Translations under genes and position numbers: made by a program | Origin: Natronorubrum thiooxidans | Lineage (GTDB): Archaea > Halobacteriota > Halobacteria > Halobacteriales > Natrialbaceae | Assembly (NCBI RefSeq): GCF_900156475.1 | Contig: NZ_FTNR01000001.1 | Coordinates: 543,288 to 607,287, forward strand | Direction: 5' to 3' | Length of the DNA: 64,000 nucleotides | Notes under the pieces: generated by a model | The model's input: the letters and a program-made list of their open reading frames with translations, nothing else | Database searches by the model: none | What the model was told of the DNA's origin: nothing | In this document: piece after piece, positions 53,129 through 62,370 of the stretch | Layout: the number at the start of each line of letters is the position of its first letter | Numbering within the stretch: the first letter of the stretch is position 1

Positions 53129-53515
53129 ATGGAGGCCCAGTACGTCTTTCGTGCACAGGTCCGCCTCGAGGCCGATGACCCGTCGGTCTCGATCGAGCCG
53201 GCGACCGCCGAGACGAGCGTCACGTTCGCTCTCGAGGCCCCGGAGCCGGGGACCGAGGGCTGGCTGTTCTTCCGGGATACGCTCTGGCGGGGCGAACTCG
53301 GTGACGCGGCGTACGGTCGCCAACTCGCCGAGGAGTGGCTCGGCGACCCCGTCGAATCGGTCTCCTTTCGCGAACTGCAGGTCGATCAGGCGTACTTTGA
53401 GGCGCTGAAAGCCGAGATTGCGGCCGACCTCGAGACGTTCAACGCCGACCACGTCTCGGAGGTGCTCTCGAAGTATCTGGGCTCGAGTATCAGAGTCACC
53501 GACAAACGCGACTAG
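53129..53515 (+). CDS. LWR-salt protein
   Basis: A 128-residue protein of the haloarchaeal LWR-salt family, named for the Leu-Trp-Arg in FFRDTLWRGELGD near residues 48-60. The N-terminal half is strand-rich (AQYVFRAQVRLEADDPSVSIEPATAETSVTFALEAPE) and the C-terminal part is helical (QAYFEALKAEIAADLETFNADHVSEVLSKYLGSSIRV). The function is unknown. It is cotranscribed with the pterin dehydratase gene, which hints at a shared process, but no biochemical link is known. Confidence 0.85.
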   Translation: MEAQYVFRAQVRLEADDPSVSIEPATAETSVTFALEAPEPGTEGWLFFRDTLWRGELGDAAYGRQLAEEWLGDPVESVSFRELQVDQAYFEALKAEIAADLETFNADHVSEVLSKYLGSSIRVTDKRD

Positions 53516-53610
53516 CGAGCAGTGCCGACGATCGACGGGTGCTTCGTGCAAAGACGGTAGTCCCCATAGGCGATACATCTTTACTCGAGACGACCGTACC
53601 GTACTCTCCG

Positions 53611-54240
53611 ATGGACGGCGACTACGACTTCTGGCTGCTCGACCTCGACGGGACGCTCGTGGACGTCGAGTGGTCGTATACCCGTGAGGTGTTCGACCGG
53701 GTCGGTGACCGCCTCGGACGGGAGTTCACCGACCGCGAAGCCGACATCCTCTGGAGTGGCTTGACCGGCTCCCGTGATCGCCAGCTCCGCCAGTGGAACA
53801 TCGACCCCCAGACGTTCTGGGATGCCTTCCACGAGGAAGAAGAGCCACTGGTGCGGGCCGAACAGACCTATCTGCACGACGATGCGGCCTTCGTCACCGA
53901 CCTCGAGGTCCCAGTCGGGCTGGTCACACACTGCCAGGAGTTCCTCTGTGAGCCGGTGCTCGAACATCTCGATATCCAGGACTGGTTCGACGTCCGACTC
54001 TGCTGTACCGAACAGACCGGCTGGAAACCCGATCCGGAACCCGTCCAGTGTGTGATGGATGAACTCGGCGTCGGGCACAACGGTCATCAGGGCGTGCTCG
54101 CGGGCGATGGCTCGAACGATATCGGCGCGGCCTGGAACGCCGGACTCGACGCGATTCACGTCGAACGCGTCGGCCACGAGCGCCGTGGCCGGTGTGTGCG
54201 TGGCGATTACCGCGTCCAGTCGTTCGACGAGCTGTTCTGA
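53611..54240 (+). CDS. HAD superfamily hydrolase
   Basis: A 209-residue phosphatase-like protein. Motif I WLLDLDGTLVD near residues 8-18 has both catalytic Asp residues, motif II is LVTHCQEF near 105, the motif III lysine is in TGWKPDP near 132, and motif IV is LAGDGSNDIGAAWNAG near 166-180. A helical cap of type C1 lies between motifs I and II. It resembles phosphoglycolate phosphatase-like enzymes, but the substrate is unknown. The ATG at 53611 is chosen over one 24 codons upstream that reads from intergenic sequence. Confidence 0.93.
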   Translation: MDGDYDFWLLDLDGTLVDVEWSYTREVFDRVGDRLGREFTDREADILWSGLTGSRDRQLRQWNIDPQTFWDAFHEEEEPLVRAEQTYLHDDAAFVTDLEVPVGLVTHCQEFLCEPVLEHLDIQDWFDVRLCCTEQTGWKPDPEPVQCVMDELGVGHNGHQGVLAGDGSNDIGAAWNAGLDAIHVERVGHERRGRCVRGDYRVQSFDELF

Positions 54241-54380
54241 TGGATGCCGTTCGGTGTGTCTTCTGGTCCGTTTTAGTGACCTCCTCGGTAGATGATCGAT
54301 GCCAGAACGAGCAGCAGACTCGAGTCAGTCGAGACCGAAACGAATTCATGAGTTCGGTCGGAGACTGAAGTAGAACTGCG

Positions 54381-54578
54381 ATGAAGTACTGTCTCAACTG
54401 CGAGTGGCAGGCGAGCACTACCGACGAGTCATCCGATCGAACCCCATCACGAAAGGCGATCGACCACCACGTCAAAACGGGGCATTCAGTCGACTCGAGT
54501 GCCGGGGCCGTCCCGCCGACGATCCCCAATGGTTCCGATACGGCGCTCGTTCGCGAACTGTTTTCCTCGAGCGACTGA
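54381..54578 (+). CDS. Small putative zinc-binding protein
   Basis: A 65-residue protein, MKYCLNCEWQASTTDES to LFSSSD. CLNC at 4-7 and DHHVKTGH at 28-35 give a plausible CCHH zinc site, as in many haloarchaeal micro zinc-finger proteins that begin with a Cys-x-x-Cys-x-W/F pattern. The C-terminal half is short and acidic. The function is unknown; DNA or protein contact is possible. Confidence 0.7.
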   Translation: MKYCLNCEWQASTTDESSDRTPSRKAIDHHVKTGHSVDSSAGAVPPTIPNGSDTALVRELFSSSD

Positions 54579-54703
54579 GGGACGCCCGCCACTCGACTCG
54601 CACAGCGCTGTTTCTTCATGCCGATTGTCAGTCAGTGCCGACACACTCACGACCCGTCGTGTGGGCGTGCCGGTAGCCAATGGCAACCAGCAGTCTCAGC
54701 CGG

Positions 54704-55357
54704 TCACTCGAGTGGGGGCTGTTCGCCGGCTGGCTGGAGTTCGTCGCCGACCAGCGTCTCGTAGGCGCGCCGGAATCGCTCCGAGAGCGCCTGATGGGAG
54801 ATCCCCAGTTCATCGGCCAACTCCTCCATGGAGATGCCACGCGGGATCTCGAAGTAGCCGTGCTCGAGGGCGGCTTCGAGGGCTTCCTGTTGTTCGGGCG
54901 TTAGCCGCGTTTCGTTGTCCGTGACGCCGCTGACGTCGGTCACGCGGCGTAGATCGACGGATATCCCGGCCGCCTCGAGGCGGTCGTACGCATCACAGAG
55001 GGTATCCCGGTTGCGAAAGCGGACCCGAACCTGCCACCAGCCATCAGTGCCCCACATCTCGAGCAAGGAGCCGCCATCCGCGAGCAGTTCGTCGCGAAGA
55101 CGGGCCGTCCCATCGGCGAAGTTCACATCGAACAGCAGTCGCGACTCGGTTTCGACGAGCAACTCGTACCCCTCGACTGACGGATCCGCATCGAACGCGG
55201 CGACAGCCGTCTCACGGTCGACGCCGGACACCCAGAGGGAGGGACGAGTCTTCGAGACGGAGGACTCGAGTTCGAACGTGGCCTCGGGTGCATACTCGAG
55301 TGCCGTCCCCAGTGTCGTCTCCGCCGCGGGTAGCCGGAATTCGGCGATCGTGGACAT
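54704..55357 (-). CDS. Bat-type helix-turn-helix transcription regulator
   Basis: A 217-residue regulator. The C-terminal 60 residues form the Bat HTH_10 domain (LTPEQQEALEAALEHGYFEIPRGISMEELADELGISHQALSERFRRAYETLV), found in bacterio-opsin activator and many haloarchaeal regulators. The N-terminal 145 residues are the usual GAF-like BAT sensory fold (MSTIAEFRLPAAETTLGTALEYAPEATFELES). No PAS domain is attached. The target is unknown. The ATG at 55357 is preferred over a GTG one codon upstream. Confidence 0.9.
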   Translation of the reverse strand: MSTIAEFRLPAAETTLGTALEYAPEATFELESSVSKTRPSLWVSGVDRETAVAAFDADPSVEGYELLVETESRLLFDVNFADGTARLRDELLADGGSLLEMWGTDGWWQVRVRFRNRDTLCDAYDRLEAAGISVDLRRVTDVSGVTDNETRLTPEQQEALEAALEHGYFEIPRGISMEELADELGISHQALSERFRRAYETLVGDELQPAGEQPPLE

Positions 55358-55457
55358 CACCAGTCGTACACCGTACTGGCGTAAAAATCACTGTTCTGGA
55401 GTGGCTGACTGTCTGGTTCGTTGAATTGACCCGCTCCATTGCCCACGTGGGCTCCGG

Positions 55458-57371
55458 TCAGTGCTCTGTGGGCGGTTCCTCGAGAGCGGCCGCGAGTTCA
55501 CGGACGCTTGCTTTGGCCGTGCGGTCGGCGTTTGCGAACACGCACACCGGTTGCTCGCCGAGAGAGACGAAGCCGAGGTCGAGTCGCTCGGCAGTCGCAC
55601 GCAGCCCCAACCCAGCGTCGGCGTCGCCGGCGATCACCTTCCGGGCGGGGCTCTCGTGGGCACGCAGTCCGAGGTCGAAGCCGTCGATCGCCGCGACAAG
55701 CTTCTGGCGGTCCGTGCCGCGATCGGCCGCGAGGTCGTCAATCGCGGCCTCGAGAGTCGAGCGAAGCCCCGAGTCGGTTGTCCGGTTGACGAATCGAAGG
55801 TCGCGATCGACCAGATCCGCCAGCCCCTCGAGTTCGTGGGGGTTGCCCGGCCGGACGACGAGCCCCCACTCGCGGCTCCAGCGGCCGAGTTCGTCGGCCT
55901 CGAGGTCACGGTCGATCGGTCCTGCGAGCACGGCGACGTCTGGGACGCCCTCACGGAGCCGACGCACGGCCGGCCGTGAGCCGACCGACAGATAGCGCGG
56001 GTTCTCCAGCCCATCGAGTAGCCGGTTCACCGTGGGGTCGTCCTCGCCGACGCCGAGCAGCGTCGGTGGCCGAACGTCCGGCGAGAACAGGTCGACGGTC
56101 ACCGATTCACCGGCCTCGAGGTAGTCGGTCTCGGGGTCGACGGTGACGACGCCGTCGGCTTCGGCGAGGCTGGTCGTCGCGCCGCTGCCCTTGTCGACGG
56201 GGTAGACGAGCGTCTCGCCGTCGCCGTTTTGAACGAGTCCGACAGGCATGAGCCGAAGCCGTCCCTCACCGTACCGTTCGGACCTGGCCATCGTTCCGGG
56301 GACTGTCGCTGCCTTTGGCTCCGGAAGGCCGGCAGCTTCGCGGATCGCCGGCGCGACGAACGTTCGAAAGACCATCATCGCGGAGACGGGGTAGCCGGGG
56401 AGGCCGACGTAGGCCGACGAATCCAGCCGACCGACGAGCATCGGCTTGCCGGGCTTGACGCTGACGCCGTGGAGCAGCAGGTCGCCCTGTTCCTCGATGA
56501 TCCGGTAGATGACGTCGACCGCGCTCGCGCTGGTCGAGCCCGACGAGAGCACGAGATCGCAGTCGTCGGCGGCCTCCCGAAGGATGCGCTCCATTTCGTC
56601 CTGGTCGTCGCCGGCGTGTGGGTAGAGGATGGCCTCGCCGCCGGCGTCCTCGACCCCTGCGGCGATCGTGTAGCTGTTCACGTCGTAGATCTCGCCTCGC
56701 TCGCTCTCGAGGGCCTCGCCCGGGCGTACCAGTTCGTCGCCCGTCGAGACGATCCCCACGCGTGGCTTTGCGCGGACAGGCACCTCGTCGACGCCGAGTG
56801 CGGAGAGCAGTCCGATATCCCGCGGCGTGATCGTCGTTCCGGGACCGAGCGCCCGCTCGCCCGCGGCGACGTCCGCGCCAGCGAACATGACGTTGTCGCC
56901 GGGAGCGACCGACGTGCGGATCAGCACCTCGTCGCCGTCGTCTCCCGTCTCGCTCGCGGCGTCGCCGTTCGCGCTGTCCGTCGAGCGTGGCTCGACGCGA
57001 TCCGTCCGCTCGACGGGAACCATCGCATCCGCGCCCGACGGCATCACCGCACCCGTCGAGATTTCGACAGCCTGGCCGTCCTCGAGGTCGATCGTCGGCT
57101 CCTCACCGGCGTGGACCGCGCCGACGACCTCGAGCCGGGCTGGATCGGCCTCGTCGGCCCCAAACGTGTCCCGTGCCCGGAGTGCGTAGCCGTCCAGGCT
57201 CGCCCGGTCGAACCCCGGCACGTCGAGTTCGGCGTCGAGTCGAGCGACGAGCACCCGGCCGCGGGCATCCTCGAGCGAGACGCGGTCGATGCCGCCCTCG
57301 AGCGACAGCGAGTCGATCGCCTCGCGGGCTGCCTCGGGCGACGCCAGATCACGAAACTCCTTGCGGTTCAT
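55458..57371 (-). CDS. moeA: Molybdopterin molybdenumtransferase MoeA with C-terminal PBP-like domain
   Basis: A 637-residue protein. Residues 1-400 are MoeA: FRDLASPEAAREAIDSL, VPGFDRASLDGYALRARD, AVEISTGAVMPSGADAMVPVE, the GIVSTGDELV catalytic loop, VLSSGSTSASAVDVIYRI and LPGYPVSAMMVFRTFVAP. From about residue 435 is a periplasmic-binding-like domain (PF12727 type: RYLSVGSRPAVRRLREGVPDVAVLAGPI, LVVRPGNPHELEGLADLVDRDLRFVNR), which may sense molybdate or a cofactor. A 30-residue acidic insertion (RSTDSANGDAASETGDDGD) interrupts domain one. MoeA inserts molybdenum into adenylated molybdopterin. The start at 57371 matches family N-termini. Confidence 0.95.
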   Translation of the reverse strand: MNRKEFRDLASPEAAREAIDSLSLEGGIDRVSLEDARGRVLVARLDAELDVPGFDRASLDGYALRARDTFGADEADPARLEVVGAVHAGEEPTIDLEDGQAVEISTGAVMPSGADAMVPVERTDRVEPRSTDSANGDAASETGDDGDEVLIRTSVAPGDNVMFAGADVAAGERALGPGTTITPRDIGLLSALGVDEVPVRAKPRVGIVSTGDELVRPGEALESERGEIYDVNSYTIAAGVEDAGGEAILYPHAGDDQDEMERILREAADDCDLVLSSGSTSASAVDVIYRIIEEQGDLLLHGVSVKPGKPMLVGRLDSSAYVGLPGYPVSAMMVFRTFVAPAIREAAGLPEPKAATVPGTMARSERYGEGRLRLMPVGLVQNGDGETLVYPVDKGSGATTSLAEADGVVTVDPETDYLEAGESVTVDLFSPDVRPPTLLGVGEDDPTVNRLLDGLENPRYLSVGSRPAVRRLREGVPDVAVLAGPIDRDLEADELGRWSREWGLVVRPGNPHELEGLADLVDRDLRFVNRTTDSGLRSTLEAAIDDLAADRGTDRQKLVAAIDGFDLGLRAHESPARKVIAGDADAGLGLRATAERLDLGFVSLGEQPVCVFANADRTAKASVRELAAALEEPPTEH

Positions 57372-57854
57372 ACCCGCAGTTGGTGGGCCGGGAATAAAAA
57401 CGTCGGTCGAACGCAACGGGGGCTGGGACTCGGTCCTGGATCGTCACGACGGAGTCACGCGCGGATTTTAGGAACCGCCGAAGGGAGTGTCGTGACTGTT
57501 TGCCGTCTCACAACGAACCCGCCGGACTGAATTCGGGGACGACGGTGGCGATCGGCTCGACGTACCGAACGCGCGGATGTGCGGTTTGCACGCGGTACAA
57601 CAGCGTCACAGGCGTCGCAGAAATCGTTGCAGTCGACGAAAGCGGGCGAGAAACGCGCTGTGGCGACGAAACGGCGTTACGTCGTCTATAGTAACTGCGC
57701 CGGGAGATCACGCGAAACGTATGCAAAACAGCGATCGACGGATGGCAACGACCGGCACCACCGTGTGCCGACACGCACCGAGGACAGCGGTACAGCCTTC
57801 GCCCGTGGTCGCTGGCGGGATTGCTGCACCGAAGAGACACGGATCGCTCGAGCG
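57372..57854 (+). other. 483-base intergenic region with one doubtful small frame
   Basis: Most of this stretch shows nothing I can name. One plus-strand frame from GTG 57545 to 57691 would encode 48 residues with three cysteines (RGCAVCTRYNSVTGVAEIVAVDESG) and a plausible composition. Its codon bias is only moderate and there is no promoter or ribosome-binding site, so I do not call it a gene. The region may be decayed coding DNA. Confidence 0.4.
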
Positions 57855-58967
57855 ATGACTGGGCGAATCTACAGTATCGACTCGATGCGAATCGTTGCAA
57901 TGGTGTTCGTCGTGGCGATTCATACGGATCCGTTCAGAGGGGTCGGCGTGTACGGCAACATGGCGAATTTCGTGATCGACTCCGCCGCGCGATTCGTCGT
58001 CCCGTTCTTTTTCATGACGGCCGGGTACTTTTTCGCCCGCAAGACGACTCGTCGCAACCTCACTGACTACTTCAGCAAACGGGCCACGACGATCGTCTCG
58101 CTCTATGCGTTCGGACTGGCACTCGCTGCGCCGGTGTTCCTCGCCGGAACAGTCCTGCGTACAGGGGCCGAAAACGGTGCTATCGTCCCCAGCAGTAGTC
58201 ACAGACTGGCCGAGTTCATGTCGCCGTCAGCGCTCCTGTACTACGGAAATTCGATCTCCGAAATCCTGTGGTTCCTGCCGGCGCTGCTCTTTTCGTTCGC
58301 GTTCGTGTATGTATTCGTCAGGGAGGACAAGACGACATATCTGCTCCCGATTTCGCTCGGATTTCACATCGTCGGCCTCCTGGGGACGAGCTATACGATG
58401 TTCGTGGACGTTCCGTTCGAGGTCAGAGACGCGCTGTTCTTCGGGTTCTTCTACACCAGTCTCGGATACACTATTTCCGCGCGTGGCTGGCAGCCGACGG
58501 CGGCGCGGAGCCCGCTCTATCTTGGACTCACCCTTCTTTTCGGCGTGTTCCATCTGGGAGAACGATACGTACTGGGCTACGTCGTCGGCGGGGAGACGTT
58601 CGCCCAGGGAGTCTACACCTCGAGTTACACCATTGGAACCGCGCTGTTTACCCTCTCGTTGTTCGTCTGGCTCCTCTCGAGGCCGGCGCTCGGGTCGTCC
58701 TCGCCGGTGCCGTCGTGGGGAAACTACGCCGTCGGGATCTACGTCACCCACCCAGCCGTCTTGTACGTGCTACAACGGACCGCTGAGGCGCTGCATCTCG
58801 CTGGTTACGAGATTCGTGAGACGATCTGGTGGCATCTCGTATTGACGCCAGCGACCTTCTTCGGCGCGCTGTTCGTCTACATCGCGGTACAACGGGTCGG
58901 TGCCACCGAACTCGGAAAGACCACTCTCTCACGGTTGCGCTCGAGTCGCCATCGTGACCCGGAGTGA
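57855..58967 (+). CDS. Acyltransferase 3 family membrane protein
   Basis: A 370-residue integral membrane O-acyltransferase with about ten helices. The family opening is clear: YSIDSMRIVAMVFVVAIHTDPF with the likely catalytic His18-type histidine in AIHTD, then DSAARFVVPFFFMTAGYFFARK. Such proteins (WecH/OafA type) move acetyl or succinyl groups onto sugars, lipids or surface glycans. The only glycan-related genes nearby are the distant uppS pair. The ATG at 57855 places the start directly at the conserved N-terminus. Confidence 0.92.
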   Translation: MTGRIYSIDSMRIVAMVFVVAIHTDPFRGVGVYGNMANFVIDSAARFVVPFFFMTAGYFFARKTTRRNLTDYFSKRATTIVSLYAFGLALAAPVFLAGTVLRTGAENGAIVPSSSHRLAEFMSPSALLYYGNSISEILWFLPALLFSFAFVYVFVREDKTTYLLPISLGFHIVGLLGTSYTMFVDVPFEVRDALFFGFFYTSLGYTISARGWQPTAARSPLYLGLTLLFGVFHLGERYVLGYVVGGETFAQGVYTSSYTIGTALFTLSLFVWLLSRPALGSSSPVPSWGNYAVGIYVTHPAVLYVLQRTAEALHLAGYEIRETIWWHLVLTPATFFGALFVYIAVQRVGATELGKTTLSRLRSSRHRDPE

Positions 58968-59087
58968 GAAACGAAAAATCGTGATATAATACCCGATGGC
59001 AGTACATTCCTTCAGAAACACCAGCGTTCTATCCCGAAGAACACGATAATATGAAGTCCTTTACTGCTGGATCGCAAACGAATTCCT

Positions 59088-60566
59088 GTGAGTTCTCGAT
59101 GGCGTGACGTGCCGAATCCGTTTCGCTGGCTCCTGCTTTCGATCGGTGCCTTGCTCGCTCGAGTCGGCGTCATCGACCGGCAGCGCGTCGAACGGACGAC
59201 CGACCTCGCGTGGCCCCGGATCGTCACGGGGATCGCTCGGATGTCCAAATCCGCGGCTGACGTCGCGATGGTCGGGATCGCCCTCGGACCGGCAGCGATC
59301 GCTGGCGTCGGCCTCGCGACGCCGTACTGGGGGCTCGCGTTCGGCATCGGCGGCGGCATCGCCGGCGCGACGATCGGGCTGGTCTCCCAGCGCTACACCG
59401 GCGGCACCCACGCGGCCCTCTCACGATCGGTGACGACGAGCGGTCTCGTCGTCCTCACGGTATTGCTTCCGCTTGCCGCGCTCTATTTGGCACTGCCCCA
59501 ACAGTTGATCGCACTGGTCGGGAACGACGCCGACTCGATCACCTACGGCGCGCGCTATCTCGAGGTCGTCGCCCTTGGTATCCCGTTTGCGGGGCTGAAC
59601 CTCATCGCCAGTCGAACCCTCGTCGGCGCTGACGACGCGTGGACGCCGATGATGCTTCGGGCCGGCGGGGCCGTCGTCAACGTGGGGCTCAACGCCGTGT
59701 TGATATTTGGGCTCGAACTCGGTGTCGTCGGCGCAGCGATCGGGACGGTCGTCGCGAACGTCCTTGTGCTGGCTGCGTTTTCGGTCGGTTTCACAGTCGG
59801 CCGACTCCCGCTGCTGGGCGCGTTTCCCGTCACGCTCAGCGTTTCACAGCTCCCGGCGACGGCCGGAGACGTCCGGAACGTGCTCTCGATCGGCGGGCCG
59901 CTCGTCTTTACGAACGTTGCCCGCCGGGCCGCACAGTTCCCAATGCTCGCAATCGTTGCGCTTTTCGGGCCGAACGTCCTCGCCGCCTACGTCGTTGCCC
60001 GCCGCGTCCGGGACCTGATGGACACCCCCGGCTGGGGCTTCTCGCTCGCCTCGAGCAGCCTCGTCGGACAGGAACTCGGAACGGGTGAGGAAGGACGTGC
60101 GGACACGTACGGCCGCGACGTGCTCTGGTTCGGAACGGGCGTCTACATCGTCAGCGCGGGGCTCGTCCTCGTCTTCGCCGAGCAGGTCGGTCGCCTCTTC
60201 GTCTCCGACCCGTCGATCCTGCCGCTCGTAACGACGTTCATCGCCGTCGCCTGCGTCAGCGTCGTCTTCCGTGGGATCAGCGGTGGCGCGACCGGCCCAC
60301 TGCGCGCCAGCGGCGACACCCGCTGGCCGTTCTACGGGCAGGTCCTCGGCCTGTACGTCTTCGCCCTCCCCGTCGCCGCCCTCGGGGCCGTCTCGGCACC
60401 GATTCCAGTGCTCGAGGCCGTGACACCGCTGGGGATCGGTGCCCTTTACGCGGCGCTGATCCTCGAGACGCTCGTTCCCGCCGTCGTCACCTACTACCGG
60501 TTCACGACGGGCCACTGGAAGGTCATCAGTCGCGCGTATCGACCCGACTCCACGCCGGGCGACTGA
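59088..60566 (+). CDS. MATE family efflux transporter
   Basis: A 492-residue multidrug and toxin extrusion protein with 12 helices in two homologous halves. N-half motifs include RIVTGIARMSKSAADVAMVGIALGPAAIAGVGLATPYWG and IGLVSQRYTGG; the C-half has FTNVARRAAQFPMLAIVALFGPNVLAAYVVARRVRDLMDTPGWGFSLASSSLVGQELG. Such proteins export cationic drugs or dyes with sodium or proton uptake. It starts with GTG (VSSRWRDVPNPF) and has a 40-residue cytoplasmic N-terminal extension. It is preceded by an A/T-rich 120-base spacer. Confidence 0.93.
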   Translation: MSSRWRDVPNPFRWLLLSIGALLARVGVIDRQRVERTTDLAWPRIVTGIARMSKSAADVAMVGIALGPAAIAGVGLATPYWGLAFGIGGGIAGATIGLVSQRYTGGTHAALSRSVTTSGLVVLTVLLPLAALYLALPQQLIALVGNDADSITYGARYLEVVALGIPFAGLNLIASRTLVGADDAWTPMMLRAGGAVVNVGLNAVLIFGLELGVVGAAIGTVVANVLVLAAFSVGFTVGRLPLLGAFPVTLSVSQLPATAGDVRNVLSIGGPLVFTNVARRAAQFPMLAIVALFGPNVLAAYVVARRVRDLMDTPGWGFSLASSSLVGQELGTGEEGRADTYGRDVLWFGTGVYIVSAGLVLVFAEQVGRLFVSDPSILPLVTTFIAVACVSVVFRGISGGATGPLRASGDTRWPFYGQVLGLYVFALPVAALGAVSAPIPVLEAVTPLGIGALYAALILETLVPAVVTYYRFTTGHWKVISRAYRPDSTPGD

Positions 60567-60677
60567 GACGGACTGACAGTAACCCGTCTGAACCGCCACG
60601 TTCGGCCCGTTCGAACTGTTCGTGATAACCGTGAGGAGATAGATGTCTTTTTCACGTTGAGTTCCATACTGGTTGGT

Positions 60678-60998
60678 ATGGCTACCCATGGCTTTCAGAA
60701 CGGCAGTGGCGCGGGTGTTTCTCTTCCCGACGCTGTTCCGTTCGATCTTCCTCACCTCACTCGATTAAGCTGGGAACTCGGATCGCACGTGGTCGACGAC
60801 GATGGCACTCTCCACAGCGAGTGGGAACAATCGGGCGGTTCCCGGTCGCTATCGATCTTCTGCGTCACGGACAACACCGTGATCATACGCATTCGCACCC
60901 CCGTTGGCCGGGAACGGTTTTACGGCGCTGCCCAACTCGACCTCGAGACGGCGCTTCCTCGCCTCAAGTCGACACCACACTGGCACCGCTGCGACTGA
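60678..60998 (+). CDS. Small protein of unknown function
   Basis: A 106-residue acidic protein, MATHGFQNGSGAGVSLPDAVPFDLPHLTRLSWELGSHVVDDDG. The second half is strand-rich (SLSIFCVTDNTVIIRIRTPVGRERFYGAAQ) and ends in PRLKSTPHWHRCD. It may be a small beta-sheet domain protein. I do not recognise a family. Frame-specific G/C bias supports coding; an alternative TTG start lies seven codons upstream. It ends 77 bases before the serine hydrolase gene and could be cotranscribed. Confidence 0.6.
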   Translation: MATHGFQNGSGAGVSLPDAVPFDLPHLTRLSWELGSHVVDDDGTLHSEWEQSGGSRSLSIFCVTDNTVIIRIRTPVGRERFYGAAQLDLETALPRLKSTPHWHRCD

Positions 60999-61075
60999 GC
61001 ACGCTTCTGCACTCGGAGCTCGGATCCGCTGTCAGGAAGGGAACGATTACAACCCTCCCGCTTGAGTCGGATGGT

Positions 61076-62203
61076 ATGACACGACTTGTCGAATCCGATC
61101 GCCAGCGAATCGCTGCCCTGTTCGATCGTCACCTCGAGGTGGGCCTCCATCACGGTGCACAGTTGAGCGTCTTCGTCGACGGCGAGCAGGTGCTCGACCT
61201 CGCGGGCGGGACGACCGGGCCGGACGGGGGCGAGGAAACGCCGACCCAGCGCCACGTCCTCTTTTCGTGTACGAAACCGTACACGGCCGTGACGCTGCAC
61301 TCGCTCGTCGAGGAGGGGGCGCTCCAGTACGACGACCGTGTCGTCGAGCACTGGCCCGAGTTCGCCGACGAGGGCTCCGAAAAGGCCGAGATAACCGTTC
61401 GACAGGTGCTCAGCCATACCGCTGGCCTCCCACGGGGAGAGATCGACGACCGACCCGACCGCTGGAGTGACTGGACCGCCGTCGTTGACGCCCTCGAGTC
61501 GATGGACCCGGTCTCCCCGCCGGGTGAGGTCCCCGCCTACCACGCGCTGACGTTCGGCTGGCTGGTCGGCGAACTCGTCCGCCGGGTGTCGGGAACGCCG
61601 ATCGAGCACGCGGCCCGCGAGCGCGTCTTCGAGCCGCTCGGGATGGACGACACTGGAATCGGCCTCCGCGAGGACGAGGACGACGACGTCGCGACGCTCG
61701 TCGCCTTCGAGCCGTTCGACCGCTGTCGCGACCCCGGTGAGGGGCTAGGTGATCACACCGCGGTCGCCGCGCCGTTCAATACCGAGGAGATTCACCGGGC
61801 TGTCATCCCCGCTGCAACCGGCATCGGGACCGCGACCGATATGGCGCGCTTCTACGCCTGTCTCGCCAACGGCGGCGAACTCGAGGGCACTCGCATCCTC
61901 TCGCCAGAGACCGTCGAAACGGTGACGCGACTCGAGGCCGAAACGGACGCTGACGGGACACTCGGGCGAGAGGCCCGGTTCTCGCTTGGCTTCTGGAAGG
62001 GTGGGACGACAGTCGCGCCGTATGGATCCCTGTCACCGACGCACGCGTTCGGACACGCCGGACTCGGCAGTAGCGTCGGGTGGGCCGATCCCGAGGAGAA
62101 CGTCGGCTTTTCGTACGTGACAAACGGTGTCCGAGATGGCTCGTACGAACACGTCGCTCGAGTGAACGCGCTTGCGGATGCGGTTCGACTCGCGATACAG
62201 TAG
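61076..62203 (+). CDS. Serine hydrolase, class C beta-lactamase family
   Basis: A 375-residue protein of the beta-lactamase/penicillin-binding fold. The SxxK motif is SCTK in HVLFSCTKPYTAVTL near residues 64-67, with GALQYDDRVVEHWPEF and LSHTAGLP typical of EstB/class C esterases. The Tyr of the second motif is probably in PAYHALTFGWLVGEL near 160, and a late HAFGHAGLGSS gives the KTG-like triad (HxG). There is no signal peptide, so it is cytoplasmic, and an esterase or peptidase role is more likely than beta-lactam cleavage because archaea lack peptidoglycan. The start follows the family N-terminus. Confidence 0.9.
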   Translation: MTRLVESDRQRIAALFDRHLEVGLHHGAQLSVFVDGEQVLDLAGGTTGPDGGEETPTQRHVLFSCTKPYTAVTLHSLVEEGALQYDDRVVEHWPEFADEGSEKAEITVRQVLSHTAGLPRGEIDDRPDRWSDWTAVVDALESMDPVSPPGEVPAYHALTFGWLVGELVRRVSGTPIEHAARERVFEPLGMDDTGIGLREDEDDDVATLVAFEPFDRCRDPGEGLGDHTAVAAPFNTEEIHRAVIPAATGIGTATDMARFYACLANGGELEGTRILSPETVETVTRLEAETDADGTLGREARFSLGFWKGGTTVAPYGSLSPTHAFGHAGLGSSVGWADPEENVGFSYVTNGVRDGSYEHVARVNALADAVRLAIQ

Positions 62204-62243
62204 CAGGCGAAATCCACGCCGCTGATACATAGTGCGAGCGCAT

Positions 62244-62265
62244 ACCCGCGTCTTCAGGCGCGGGT
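62244..62265 (+). repeat. Terminal-type hairpin upstream of tnpA
   Basis: ACCCGCG (62244-62250) and CGCGGGT (62259-62265) form a perfect seven-base stem with an eight-base loop. This resembles the recognition hairpins of haloarchaeal IS200/IS605 elements and may mark the left end of this copy or a remnant of another. Confidence 0.6.
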
Positions 62266-62370
62266 CGAGCGGTAGGCATAGTGCGTCCGAGATACGTTGC
62301 TACGAACGGCTGGATTTCCCACGCTATTCAGTATTTTTAAGATGATTACTCATCATAGTGTGTAGCACGG

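Noticed and set aside
57508..57900. 130-codon minus-strand frame before the acyltransferase
   Set aside because: Arg/Ser-rich random composition and overlap with the acyltransferase start.
60821..61075. 85-codon N-terminal extension of the serine hydrolase
   Set aside because: It overlaps the 106-residue gene in another frame, lacks family similarity, and the hydrolase fold starts at the ATG at 61076.
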